A stretch of DNA of 64,000 nt from Armigeres subalbatus. Its lineage: Eukaryota; Arthropoda; Insecta; Diptera; Culicidae. Location of the stretch: positions 424,041,781-424,105,780 of the forward strand of contig NC_085140.1 in NCBI RefSeq assembly GCF_024139115.2, read 5' to 3'. Shown here in pieces: positions 32,701 to 44,304 of the stretch. The first letter of the stretch is position 1. Every line of letters begins with the position of its first letter. The notes beneath the pieces were generated by a model. The model ran no database searches. It was given only the letters and a program-made list of their open reading frames with translations, and had not been told where the DNA came from. A program made the translations under genes and the position numbers.

Positions 32701-35108
32701 ATCAACTGTTTGATGAAAACGCTTGGAATCGCATGGAATCCTACCACTGATGTGTTCATGTTTCGACTTGCCGAACCATCACCGTCTTCATGCTTGACAA
32801 AGCGACAGATTTTGAGTGAAATTTCAAGAATCTTCGACCCGCTGGGGTTTCTTGGTCCCGTGCTAACAGCAGCGAAATTGTTTATGAGGGAATTATGGCT
32901 TCTTGAACTACATTGGGATGATGCTTTGCCGCAGGATTTGGTGGATCTTTGGAAGGATTTCCGAGCACGACTACAGTCATTGAACGGATTGCAGATTCCT
33001 CGTTGCGTGCTGAGTCAGGATTGCATTGGTGTCGAATTGCACGGATTCGCTGACGCGTCCGATTTGGCATATGGTGCTTGTTTCTATACTCGATCTATGT
33101 TACGTGATGGTAGTGCTGAAATGAAATTAGTCTGTAGTAAATCAAGAATATTACCAAAGAAGCAAGGAACTAAAAGGAAATTACAACTCCACGTGGGGAG
33201 CTACAGGCGGCTCTTCTGTTATCTCGTCTTGTTGTTAAGTTGGTCGACGCAATGGAAATACAGTTCGAATCTGTTGTACTGTGGAGCGATTCTCAGATAG
33301 TACTCTGTTGGATCAACAAGTCGCCAGATGAGTTGAAGCTTTACGTTGGGAATCGAGTGAAGGAGATCCAGATGCTGACCAACCAGTTTGAGTGGCGATA
33401 TATTCCAACGAAGATGAACCCTGCCGATCTTATTTCTAGAGGCGTTCAACCGAATCAACTGCAAGGACATCGAATTTGGTGGAACGGTCCTGAAATCTTG
33501 AAGCGAAGGAATTTCCAAATTGATACACCATCACCGGTTTCGGAGGTAGGTCTTCCAGAATTACGAGTAGTTACTCTTTTCACATCGACCGAAAGCCAAC
33601 GACTGAAATTGTTTGACAACATAAGCCGATTTTCCATCATGCAACGATCCATGGCCTACGTGGTTCGTTTCACTGACTACATTCGAAACGGAAGAAGACA
33701 AATTGCGAAGGGATTTCCTACTGCGGACGAAATGAAACGTGTATTGTTACTGATTGTGAGACTGATCCAGAAAGAGTGCTTCAAAAACGAAATTCGAGCC
33801 TTGACGGAAGAAGGGAAGTATCCGCTGAAATGCTTGAACCCTTTCATCGACGAAAGAGATGACACATTGCGTGTGGAAGGAAGAATTCGACGCGCGCAAA
33901 TTCCATATGGGAGTGCACATCAGCTTTTGATGCCTGCCAAACACCCTGTGACCGTTGTAATTATTCGCCATTTGCATAAGACCAACATGCACATCGGTCA
34001 GCGAGCGTTGCTGGCTGTTGTAAGACAACAATTTTGGCCTCTCCAAGCGAAGAATCTGATTCGTAACGTGGTACACAAATGTACACCATGTTACCGTTCT
34101 AATCCGAAAAGAGCGACGCAACTGATGGGAGACCTGCCGGAATACAGAGTGCAAGCTGCGTATCCATTCTCCAACGTAGGGATTGATTTCGCCGGACCAT
34201 TTTTGTTAAAATCAGCGGTCTCTGTGCGAAAATGTGTAATGACCAAAGGATATGTGTGCGTTTTTGTTTGCATGGCTACACGGGCTATGCATTTGGAAGC
34301 AGTGTCAAATTTATCGACAGACGCATTTTTGGCTACTCTTCAGCGGTTTGTGAGTCGGCGCGGTCTACCCAAGAAAATATTTTCGGACAACGCCACCAAC
34401 TTTGTCGGTGCGAACAATGAGCTAGCGAAATTGGCCGATCTTTTTGAAACTGAGATGCATAAGAAAAAGCTTAATGTATTTTGCGTCGAGCGAAACATCG
34501 AGTGGTCCTTCATCCCTCCACGTAGTCCTCACTTCGGAGGAATATGGGAGGCTGGGGTGAAGTCGGCTAAATTTCATCTGCGACCAATTTTGGCGGATCA
34601 TAAACTCTCGTACGAAGAATTGACGACAGTGTTGGCACAAATTGAGGCTACGTTGAACTCTCGTCCTTTGGTGCCATCATCAGACGATCCAAATGACTTG
34701 ACTGCAATCACGCCTGCTCATTTTTTGATAGGCAGAGAGTTTCAAGCAATATCCGAACCATCGTATGAAGCCATGAAGCACGGCAGACTGTCTAGATGGC
34801 AGGTGTTGCAGGACCTGAAGCAGAAGTATTGGCGAACCTGGTCAAACGACTATCTTCAAGAACTTCAACGACGACAACGTGACTTCACGACGACTAGTAT
34901 CAAGGTGGGCGCTTTGGTGCTAATCGTTGACGACCATCTTCCACCACTTCAGTGGAATCTTGCACGTATCTTAGAATTGCATCCAGGGAAGGACGGCCAC
35001 GTGCGAGTGGTTACTCTGAAGACCAAGGACACGATCATCAAACGAGCGGTGAAGTATTTGTGCTTGTTGCCGCTGGACGAGGAGGAGAGAACCACATCTG
35101 AAATTTGA
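29726..35108 (+). pseudogene. BEL gag-pol polyprotein, two frameshifts
   Basis: The ATG at 29726 opens gag, which runs to about 30593 where a one-base loss shifts the frame. The second segment (to about 33160-33188) carries zinc knuckles (C-x2-C-x4-H-x4-C at about 30968-31008), the protease D-S-A motif at 31291, the reverse transcriptase SADIPKMYRQ and YIDD motifs (about 32295 and 32515), and RNase H GFADASDLAYGA. A second shift then moves to the third frame, which holds RNase H WSDSQ, the integrase HHCC region (about 33940-34090), and catalytic D, D, E (GIDFAGP about 34180, FSDNATNF about 34381, GGIWEAG about 34538), ending at the TAA/TGA region 35106-35108. Breaks could be real or sequencing errors in long-read data. 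Confidence 0.9.
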
Positions 35109-35136
35109 AATTAAGTCATTTCAACGGCCGGGAAGA

Positions 35137-35342
35137 TGTTGATCATACAAATATTTGTTTCCGTGTCAATGAAACTCTATGTAACGCATTATTTTCTACC
35201 CCTATTAACCTAAATATTTTGAGTGTGTAAAAAGCGGAAATACATCAGTTCAAATTCAGAAGCTCACGTTTGCGGTTGCGTTTTTATTTAGCTTACGCTG
35301 AGCCCTTCGGTTTATGCAGTCCACTTGACTCTTGGAGCTACA
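35137..35342 (+). repeat. BEL 3' LTR
   Basis: 206 bp, one substitution from the 5' LTR. It ends 230 bases before the METTL13 start codon and reads in the same direction, so promoter or poly(A) activity in it could affect the gene. Confidence 0.95.
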
Positions 35343-35572
35343 CAGACCCTTCAAAGCCAAGGGTTCAAAAAGTGCGTATTGAATTTAATTTTGAGTTGTT
35401 TGCACTTCATTCTAGTTAGCTGGATTTAACCGTGTAGCTTGTCAGTTTTCCTCTTTTTAACCCACCCCTGTTTTCACGCCTCTTGTTTATGTTTACATCG
35501 CGGGCCGCATGTGTTTAGTACCTTCAGCATAAAAAGTTATCCCTTATTTTTATCTCGATTTTTGAGAATAAA
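35343..35572 (+). promoter_or_regulatory. METTL13 upstream region
   Basis: This 230-bp stretch between the BEL target duplication and the METTL13 ATG must contain the 5' UTR and perhaps the proximal promoter. I see no clear TATA box. The ATG context is 'gaataaaATGaat' with A at -3, which fits insect initiation. Confidence 0.5.
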
Positions 35573-37781
35573 ATGAATTTATTACCGAAAACCGCAACCG
35601 AATTCGGTAGCACTGAATACTGGAATAATTTCTTTAAAAAACGAGGTAAACAAGCATTTGAATGGTACGGCGAATATCCGGAACTGTGCGGTCAGCTGCA
35701 CAAGTGTGTGAAATCCAAGGACGAAATTCTGATGGTGGGCTGCGGAAATTCAAAGCTAAGTTTAGATTTATACGACGTCGGATTCAAGTAAGCTAATGTA
35801 TAACGATTTGAGTCCTAAACAAAATAATAATCATAATCTGGATCATGTATTTTTAGACAAATGACCAACATCGACATCTCCCAAGTTGTCATCCGACAAA
35901 TGCAGGAAGCAAACAAGCTCCAACGACCGGAAATGCTTTGGTACCACATGGACGCCACTTCTATGAACTTCAGCGATGAAAAGTATTCGGTCGTGCTAGA
36001 TAAAGGCACTTTGGATGCCCTTTTCACTGATGAAACCGAACCCACTCTAACCACCGTTAGGAAATATTTTTCAGAAATTGCGCGGGTTCTACGCATTGGT
36101 GGTCGTTACGTTTGTATTTCACTGCTCCAGGAACATATTTTAAAAGAAATTTTAGGCTACTTTCCCGAGAACGAGTTCGTTCTGCGAGTGGTCCGTTGCT
36201 TGGAAGCAGAACAAAAAACGGCTGAAAGCAGCAGTGATGGCACGTCCATGCCAGTTTTTATTGTAGTAGCTACGAAATTTAAGAAACTTCCAATGAAGGT
36301 TTTCGAAATTTGTCTGACAGGCGATCAGGTGCAGCGAGTTCAGAAGCCAGAAGAAGTTGTCCTATCTGTCGCAGCCGCTCAAAAGGCATCAATGGTATGC
36401 AACGGGCTTGTCCGGGGTAGTATTGCCGGCATGAAAGAGGTTTCACTGGATTTACATCGGCCGGGGGAAGAAATTCCGCGGTATACGATCCACGTGCTGG
36501 ATCAAAAGCCGGTACGAGGGAACGGAAAGTATGCAGCTTTCATTGTTCCTCAAGGTCGCGAAACCGAATGGCTTTTTTCAACGCCTCAAGGACGGCAAAA
36601 GTTATTGGCATCGGCCAGCCATGATCGGTTGGCAATTGTGTCGATGCATCGTGGACAGACTTATTCCAGTTGTGACGCAGTGAAGGATGAATTGTCCGAA
36701 AGTGTGAAATCGTTAGCTCCCCATGGACTGCATGCGCATGTGAGTAGCCAAGGGATTATAAACTTACATAATTTGAACCTAAATTTATTGCTTATTTTAG
36801 ATTCCTTTTCTCTCCCTGGGATCCGAAGTGGGTCGTCGCGAAACGATATTCAAGGGTCGCAGTACTCTTTCAGGCAATTACATCGTGGAGGAAATCATAG
36901 GAAACGACAATAAAATATTCAGAAGGTTGATTTTCCTGAATAATCAATTTGTGATCCAGTCGGAGGCCGCCATCAAGCTAGTCAAAGGGAAGGGGAAGTC
37001 GAAGGAGTCCCAAAAGGTTATCGATCCAGGCTACTTGGCTTGTCAACATCATCTGTACATGACGATCGGTGTTCATCTGGCTTTGGGACTGGATAGTGAC
37101 AAAGCAGGGAACAACAACGTGATGGTTGTTGGTTTGGGAGGAGGCGGCCTTTGCACGTTTATCCACCAGTGCCTCAGGTTGGTTTCCAGCTTGAGAATTA
37201 TCAACGGTTCTTAGTATATTTTTTTTTTCAGAAACACCAAAATGACGGCAGTGGAGATCGATCCTGAAATGCTTACCGTAGCTACCAATTACTTTGGTCT
37301 CACGCTTGACGATCGACTCAGAGTGGAAATCAAGGATGGAATGGACTACTTAACGGAGTGCGTTCAACAAGATCACCGTTTCAAAGCGATTCTGTTTGAT
37401 GTGGACAGCAAAGATCCAACGCTGGGTATGAGTTGTCCACCGCAAGCTTTCCTGGAGAAGCAGGTGCTAGAGAATACAAAAAAGCTGGTCGGCACCAGTG
37501 GCGTTTTTGTGCTGAATCTGGTCTGCCGCGATGATTCGCTTCGAAAGAAGGCAGTGGACGAACTGAGGCGAGTCTTCAAGTACGTTCTTTCCTACAAGTT
37601 GGAAGAGGACGTCAATGAAATATTCTATTGCGCTGACAATGACGCACTGGACTGCGGAGACAAGTGGCAAAATGCTATGAAACGATCCGCTCAGGAGATT
37701 AATACTTTAGCCAAAAAATTAAAGCTAAGCAGTGATGACCTCGTTGATTTGGCGGAATTTGTTGATGGGTTGAAAATATAG
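35573..37781 (+). CDS. METTL13: METTL13 / eEF1A lysine and N-terminal methyltransferase
   Basis: Four exons, join(35573-35787, 35857-36739, 36801-37177, 37232-37781), 674 aa; introns of 69, 61 and 54 bp all have GT...AG ends and keep phase. Two methyltransferase domains are visible. The N-terminal one has the SAM motif [17 protein letters not shown] (about residues 50-67), NIDISQ and [12 protein letters not shown]. The C-terminal spermidine-synthase-like one has [15 protein letters not shown] and AVEIDPEM, then ILFDVDSKD. In human METTL13 (699 aa) the N-terminal domain methylates eEF1A Lys55 and the C-terminal domain trimethylates the eEF1A N-terminus. The length and both motif sets suggest a complete, functional ortholog tuning translation elongation in the cytoplasm. 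A young BEL element sits just upstream. Confidence 0.95.
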
Positions 37782-38525
37782 ATTTGCAATTATAGCTGAA
37801 GGATTTCTTTTTCTGTTCTACGAACAACACTACATTGATACTCAAATAAGCATATTATTACGGTGTATTGGTTTCAACAATTATACGTCAACGCCACTCC
37901 AGTTCATCCTCGTTCATATCCGTATTATTTACAGACACATTTTTTTCTCTACGGTAAGTGTTAACAATATTTCTTTCGCCTTAGAAGCTGCTTTGTGGCT
38001 ATGTATTTCTCTTATTTTTCAATGGGTTCTTGTTTCATCAGTACGTTTGAAGCCTTCGTTATTTTTTTTAGCGGGAAATGTATTTGGATACTTTTTTATG
38101 TATCCTGTAACAATAGCGTTTTAACACAAAACAGTCTTCGTTCAACTAGTTTTCATAGGACTGCATTAATATATACTACTTTTTCTACTGGTAGATCAAA
38201 TTATAGATTTCCATTAGGGGTTATTTCTAGAAAGTGGATGCTCTTGGGATCAGTAAAAGTAATTTCTCCAATCATAAAAAAATCCATCTATCTTGAGGAG
38301 TAAGTATTGTCTGTTAATACCTAGTAAAAATGAGGACGCAATCCGACTTTACTACACTTAAATCAGAAATAATTGTTTTGAGCTGAATGTGGAACACTTG
38401 TTTTACATTACATGTATAACAGTGTAAGCAAAAAAAATCTTATGAGTTCTTATTTAACACTCACTAGAATAAAAAAAGACGCCCGGGTCTAAGAATGATG
38501 CTCAAATGAAATCAGTTTTTCAGTT
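37782..38525. other. METTL13 3' flank, no gene recognised
   Basis: AT-rich. No canonical AATAAA was seen close to the stop; 'aaataagc' at about 37840 is a weak candidate. Confidence 0.4.
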
Positions 38526-38529
38526 GATT

Positions 38530-38843
38530 GTTCTTAATTTTTGACGTCTTTTGCAACAGTTGTCGCACTAGTGGTCCCAATTTGGCCAATCCCATAAGAA
38601 AAATTTGGGATTTGCCAAATAAGGAACCAAAATTAAGGATAGTGCCACAACTTATGCATGCGTTCCTATTATGGATTAATCAATTTTGAGGATTATAACA
38701 AATCTTATTGTGGTTTTCACAGCTGTTCTAAGGAGCAGGAAGTTAAACCTTCCGCTTGATATAGAAAGTCCACCCACATGCCTTTTACTTATTTTTTTTT
38801 TAAATAGTTGTTCTTATGTATGACGACAATTGATACACCAACC
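38530..38843 (+). repeat. Long direct repeat, copy 1
   Basis: About 310 bp starting 'taatttttgacg' and containing 'cagttgtcgcactagtgg', 'ggccaatcccataagaaaa', 'tgtggttttcacagctgtt' and 'cccacatgccttttactta', repeated at 39410-39715 in the same orientation with about 10 percent differences. Confidence 0.85.
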
Positions 38844-39409
38844 CCATATTGTAATTTTTATTTTTTTAATAGAGGAATTCGGCTCCGTGAAGTGTTTAGA
38901 AAACGTCTGAGCCTTGATAAACAAATACATTGAAAAATTGGACTTCCACTACCCGTCATTGCGATCACATACATTATTAGCATCGTTCTAGCTGGATGGG
39001 CTGGTTTGTAGACCAATAAAAAAAACTTCCGCCGTCCAACTTTCAATCCTGTGGACAAAAACCGTACACCATTATAAAGCGCTTTTACGCGGACGGTGGC
39101 ATCAATTCTGTTAACTCACACACTCAATCACCCTATATTGTGCTATATTGCAGCCGAATGCTTAATCGGTGACAGCGTGCTCTTTTGCCAAAACGTTCGA
39201 GGTTTTCAAACTAAAATTTATGATCTAGGCTAGGTGTACCAGTTGTGGCTATAGCACCAGTTGTCGCACTAGTGCTTTATATGCCAAATGGCCAATCAAA
39301 TCACCGCAAACCAAGTTCATATCGATAAAGCATGTTCATATGATACGATAAAACCTTCGATCTCCTCAAAAACAAGCAAAGCATAATTGTAAAAATTGAT
39401 TTTGCTTAA

Positions 39410-39715
39410 TTTTTGACTTCCTTTGCACCAGTTGTCGCACTAGTGTTACCTATTTGGCCAATCCCATAAGAAAAGAATGGGATTTGCGAAATAAGGAACC
39501 AAAATTAAGAATAGTGCCACAACTGGTGCATACGTTCCTATTATGGATTAATCAATTTTGATGATTATAACAAATTTTATTGTGGTTTTCACAGCTGTTC
39601 TAAGAAGCAGGAAGTAAAACCTTTCGCTTGATATATAAAGCCCACCCACATGCCTTTTACTTATTTAAAAAAAAATAGTTGTTCTTATGTATGGCGACAA
39701 TTGGTACACCCACCC
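39410..39715 (+). repeat. Long direct repeat, copy 2
   Basis: Second copy of 38530-38843, 0.87 kb downstream. 'caccagttgtcgcactagtg' also occurs alone at about 39252 between the copies, suggesting a larger decayed repeat unit. Confidence 0.85.
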
Positions 39716-39853
39716 TCCCTATACCTATTACCAACTGCAATCACGACGTGACTATTCTGACTGAGACTGAATTGAACGACTCCATTGATTCCATTGAAAG
39801 TTTGGACTATTTTTACGGAATTTTTGCGATCGCAGCAACAAATCAAGTATGCC

Positions 39854-40349
39854 CAGGGCTGACAATAGTCATTCTCGTCGTATGAAGAATTCTAAAAAAA
39901 TATAGTCTTTGTCATAATATTGCAGGACGCAACACCTATTGGGTTTCTTCGCTCCGCATGCCTACCACGAAGATAGTCGTCACTTCTTCACATTATTGAT
40001 TGCACGTCATTATAGACGGACTGGTTAAAAACATAATGGCGCCTCAAATAAACAAATAATAGGAACTTTTTTTAAATAAATATATCGATAACATTTATAA
40101 CGCCTCCACACGTTACTTCTAATTCATTATTACAAAGCATTAATAAAAATCTTCGCATGGCAGCTGCCGCTTGAAGAATGATGGTATAAAGTCTACGTGC
40201 TTCGATGTCGTCATAACGATTTGGTTGCACGACGAAAACTAACGTAGTGCGCGTCATCGACGATACGTCGAGTAGCACTGAAGACACCACAACTCGTCGA
40301 TACTGTGGCATTTCGTGCTGCGCTGCGACGATGACTATTGTCAACCCTG
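39854..40349 (-). mobile_element. hAT-type MITE, second copy of the 24009 family
   Basis: Left end CAGGGCTGACAATAGTCAT and inverted right end CAGGGTTGACAATAGTCAT. Interior matches 24009-24530 in inverse orientation ('gtgcgcgtcatcgacgat', 'cgtcataacgatttggttgc'). Flanking 8-mers (agtatgcc, atgctggt) do not match, so the target duplication has decayed or been rearranged. Confidence 0.8.
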
Positions 40350-40543
40350 ATGCTGGTTATATGTAGTTCATCAACATCACCCCAGCACGTTTGGCATCTT
40401 GTTTTCTGTTCGAACGTGGCGACCGTTTAACACTGTGGCCTACGAGCTTGCATCACTCTCCGTTAAAAATTATCTTCCCTGTTGAATATACTTTCCAGCC
40501 TGAAGACTTTCATCCTGTGGAATATGAACCGATTCCCGACCAC

Positions 40544-40689
40544 CAGGACCGGATTTAGCCGGAAGGGGGCCCCGGGGCCGACGGTATGTGGGGGCCCCAA
40601 AATGTACAAAAAAGGTTGGTTTTGGTACATAAGATTTGTGGGGGCCCGGGGCCACGCCCCCCCCCCCCCCCCCCATAAATTCGGCCCTG
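40544..40689. mobile_element. Short hAT-like MITE, GGGGGCCC-rich, with C18 run
   Basis: Left CAGGACCGGATTTA and inverted right CAGGGCCGAATTTAT ends enclose 146 bp rich in 'gggggcccgggg', including 18 consecutive C at 40657-40674. Flanks cccgacca and cgcgacca match at 7 of 8 bases. Similar GGGGCCC MITEs occur widely in animals. Confidence 0.65.
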
Positions 40690-40699
40690 CGCGACCACA

Positions 40700-41120
40700 A
40701 TGAAATCGATTATAATACTTTTTACGTAGTCTTTATTGGGAAAATGATTGATAAGAAGCTATTGGCAAGCCGAACTGCTTCTGTAGGATCGGTCAACAAT
40801 GGTTCCTCCTTAAACGTAGCCGTTGGAACCTAAAACGTCTTAAAAACGCAAGTCAACGGAATCATCGTGCTCAACAGCTAGCTGAGAGCAATATCAATTT
40901 CCAACGTGCATACCTACTGTCGTAATCCAGTAATGCATACCTACTGTCGTATGAATTCAACTCTGTATAAGGCCCATGTTGCAAACCAATGAAAACCAAG
41001 AACGACGATTTTCAAAATGCCTTGCTTCCAGGTAGTGGTTAGCCTCAGATCCCTATCTATGAAAATGTAACAAGGTGATGCTACTCTTGTGCAATAGTCA
41101 AACCTTGTACCACCTTCCTA
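40700..41120. other. Unassigned, no gene recognised
   Basis: Contains a small local duplication of 'gcatacctactgtcgta' at about 40908 and 40935. No supported ORF was found. Confidence 0.35.
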
Positions 41121-41121
41121 C

Positions 41122-41301
41122 ATGATTGAGCCTTGCAAATTGGTAAAAAAACGAGCTTGCAACGAAATTTATTCTTCTCGGCTACTGAATATTCGTGCCA
41201 TTCAACGACGATCTCTGCTACAGCAACGGTTTCATCGTACGTTCTTTGAACACAACGAACCAGTCTCGGTGATGATCCGAACGTTTACAATAGCTGAGAA
41301 G
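41122..41301 (+). other. Possible decayed exon
   Basis: An ATG-initiated frame of 60 codons rich in Arg/Leu ends at AAG followed by GTAGGT, a donor-like site. I do not recognise the peptide and found no partner exon. It could be a chance frame or remnant of a retroelement ORF. Confidence 0.15.
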
Positions 41302-41486
41302 GTAGGTTTTTGACTTTTGCGAAGTACATAAGCGTTCCTTTTTGCAAATTCTACGGGTTAATTAGTTACAAACGAAAAGGTCATCAACCCAAATTTCCAC
41401 ATCCTAAAAGGTCATACATTTTCGACCCTAATGACTCTTGCGTCGGAGGCGATGGTACGTCTCGTTTTTTGGTCGAAGGTAAACAA

Positions 41487-41661
41487 GGGCCCTCCTTAGC
41501 CGTGCGGTGTGTGTTAGCCTCATGATATACGAATGCAAAAATGGTAACCTGGCTTAGAAATCCCGCAGTTAATAACTGTGGAAGTGCTTAATGAACACTA
41601 AGCTGCGAGGCGGCTCTGTCCCAGTGTGGGGATGTAATGCCAATAAGAAGAAGAAGAAGAA
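41487..41661 (+). mobile_element. Feilai-like SINE with internal deletion
   Basis: Head 'ccctccttagccgtgcggt' is joined directly to the distal body 'gtgttagcctcatgatata', so box B is missing. The tail is complete: 'gtggggatgtaatgccaat' then (AAG)n at 41643-41660. Compare with the full head at 20378. Confidence 0.8.
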
Positions 41662-41934
41662 ACATCTACCACCGCAAGTTTATTATGGGGACAAATTGAG
41701 TGATCTTGTGTGCTACCGTTCCTTGTAACGGGGCCCGACAAAAAGCATCGTCAGCCCAAGCAGGGTAATACAATTCCCAAAAAAAATAATCGAACCATGA
41801 AAGAGCTGTCGTTCCTAATGCAACTAGAATATGTCTCACTGCTGTTGGGTGCAACTGAGAATGTAAATAGAGTACCGTGTATGCATTTCTCAGGTTCGAT
41901 TAGACTCCGTGACTTGAGGAGAGTATAAAATTGG

Positions 41935-42215
41935 AACGCGTACAACGATGTGACATGTGCAGGGACACAAACGGGAATCCTCTCACGAACGAGTATGAGG
42001 TGATCCAGAGGTGGCGGCAGGCTTAAGAAGTGTACCCAAAAAGTTATGTGGCAGACAAAGAGGGCGGTTTGGTAATGAACGTGGGAACTCGTGCACAGGA
42101 TATAAGTTCTTAAGTCTAAGTCTAAGCTCGAGGAAATCCAGTTGGAGATTGAACGACTGAAAAACAACAAAGCCCCTGATGCTGACTAACTACCTGAAAA
42201 ACTATTTGTGCACGG
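41935..42215 (+). mobile_element. Non-LTR retrotransposon fragment, linker/RT start
   Basis: Plus-strand pieces RCDMCRDTNGNPLTNEYEVI and, about 130 bases later, LEEIQLEIERLKNNKAPDAD are linker and RT-entry motifs of RTE-type ORFs. The intervening DNA and frame are decayed. Confidence 0.6.
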
Positions 42216-42513
42216 TCTGAGAACTCCAAGATTTGAAAGGCGTGGAGGTTTTCGGGGAAAATACTTTCTCAACATTCCAATTAAAGTTTCCGCCACCTTA
42301 TCATTTTTGTAACATGTGTAAGATCTTTTGTGATTCCACCTTTCGCTGGGGTCATGACCACGTAGCTTCGAAAATTGTACTACAGTCAACTTTCACTAGA
42401 ACAGCTATGCAAAGTTGCCAACTGTGAGAAAAACTGTTGACGTCGTTTATTTTCTTTTTAATAGAGCTGTGCACCCACTCGCATTTCAGCCCATATAAAA
42501 AAAACATTTTTTC

Positions 42514-42690
42514 AATGAGCTTGGTGGTCTACGGGCTACCGCTTCTGCCTTATAAACATGAGGTTGTGGGTGCAGGTTCAGGCTCGTCCCTTTCCTACTT
42601 TGTTCTTTTTGTTTTTCACGTTCTACCAAATCTATTCCTACTGTTATAACCTTTCCCTCCATACTAACAATTCCAACAAAAAACCTCCAG
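42514..42690 (+). mobile_element. tRNA-like SINE, diverged copy
   Basis: 'ttggtggtctacgggctacc', 'gcaggttcaggctcgtccc' and 'tttttcacgttctaccaaat' follow the order of the copy at 14405. Confidence 0.6.
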
Positions 42691-42763
42691 ACAGGATAAT
42701 TCTAGAGAATAGGTCGTATGTGCAAACGAGAGATTCTCTATGATCTCTCTCTTTCGCTAATAG

Positions 42764-44298
42764 CATTGGCGTAACCACAGGGGGGCTAGGGGGGCTATAG
42801 CCCCACCTAGGATCAGGCTAGCTCCCCCTAGAAAAATTGTGACTTTGTATAAATATTGCTCATATCTAGTCCACTGATTATATACGGGGAAATGCAGAGA
42901 AAGGATTGGCTTCATTATCCAATCCCACTCTTCGAAACACTACAGCAAGTTGAATCTATTCGCCCAAGTTTTTGAACTTCGAGCAATTGTTATAAGGCTT
43001 GCTCACGACAAAATCTGGACCCCTCAAAACACGTTATAACTTATGAAATACCAAAGGAAATACATCATCAACAAGTGAATTAAAATATATTATTTATTAG
43101 TATTACTTAATGGATAATGGACAATTCCTTGAGATTTTCAAGTTTTTCCAGGGTTTTGTAAGTAATTGTTATCTAAATCGAGCCTATGATCTTAACCTTC
43201 ATAACTAATACCAATCCTAAAAGCTGCAGCGCATTTTAATTATCACTGTAGACTTCTTGAGAAAGGTTCGGTAAAACTCTTAGATTTCAAGTAGAGGTAA
43301 CTAAAAATTGAATAAGAAAGAACTTTGTATTCTTTCTGATGGATTTTAGAACTCCGCATACTTTTTAATTCTCTAAACTCCTATTGTCACTGCAGCAATG
43401 AAACCAGTGAAAATGTCTCAGTAGGCGTGAAACAGACCTACTGAGAGAAAAGATGTGTTAAATGTTCCTATGTGTTAACAAATGCTCTTATAAGTTAATT
43501 TGTTGCATTTTTTTTTAACTAAATTGAAAATTAACGACCAATAAGTTGTAATGGGATGTAAAACTGATTTTTTAAATCATCCTAGAAGTTATTCTAACAG
43601 AAAAGAAAGGTTAGTTTGTTGTGGTCAGATCGCCGTTTGAAAGCTCGTAGGAATTGCCAGGCCACTGAATTGAAAGCTGGCGAAAAGAGTTTAACTAACT
43701 AATTTATCCAATATTTAATTTATAATGTATTCTAGGTTCGAAGCAAATCAAAAAATCCTTTAAAAATCAGGATCGTGCTTGCCTCGGGCTGAAAGTCTCG
43801 ATAATAAAGACAAAAAAAGGATCGTGCTTCACATTATATTTACGGCGAGCGCAACACCTATAGTTTTCTGAACCTATCAAGGATTTTGGGAATCCTACGA
43901 CATTTCTTGATTTTTGTAACAGGGCTGAGCGTCGATGAACATCGTTTGAAATACTTAAGTCGTCCATTGATATCTGGTAGACCAACTTGCGAACAATATA
44001 CATCAGTTGAATCGAGCGAAAATGGTAAACTTTCTGTGTTATGAGTGTTAAAATAGAAAAGTTCACGCGAAAAAAAGCGTTCATGAATTCGTGAACTAAC
44101 GAGTTCACGGCGTATTTTTTCGGGAGCAACAGTCACGGATTCGGGAATACAGTCACGGTGTCACGGTGACTGGAGTTCCCGAATCCATGAATTAAATAAC
44201 GGTGTATTTTTTGCTGGTTCACGAATTCGGGAACGCTTTTTTTACGTGTTTAATAAAAAGTTAGCCCCCCCTAGAATTTTTCATTAGTTACGCCAATG
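42764..44298. mobile_element. hAT-type non-autonomous element, 1.5 kb
   Basis: Left CATTGGCGTAACCA and inverted right CATTGGCGTAACTA ends, each near a GGGGGGCTA motif; exact 8-bp target duplications gctaatag at 42756-42763 and 44299-44306. The interior has no transposase; a 120-codon minus-strand ORF at 43767-44129 is unassigned. Short inverted pieces 'ggattcgggaa'/'ttcccgaatcc' lie near 44140-44180. Confidence 0.85.
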
Positions 44299-44304
44299 GC
44301 TAAT

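Larger units (their letters stand above)
29330..35342 (+). mobile_element. BEL/Pao LTR retrotransposon, 6.0 kb, near-intact
   Basis: Two 206-bp LTRs (29330-29535, 35137-35342) start TG and end CA, and differ at one base (29509 A, 35316 G). A 5-bp target duplication CAGAC flanks the element (29325-29329, 35343-35347), a size usual for BEL/Pao. A likely primer-binding site starts at TGG 29541 and a short purine run (about 35130-35136) precedes the 3' LTR. Gag, protease, reverse transcriptase, RNase H and integrase follow in BEL order, and no env-like ORF was seen. Two frame breaks make the coding region defective as read. The LTR identity implies a recent insertion. Confidence 0.95.
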
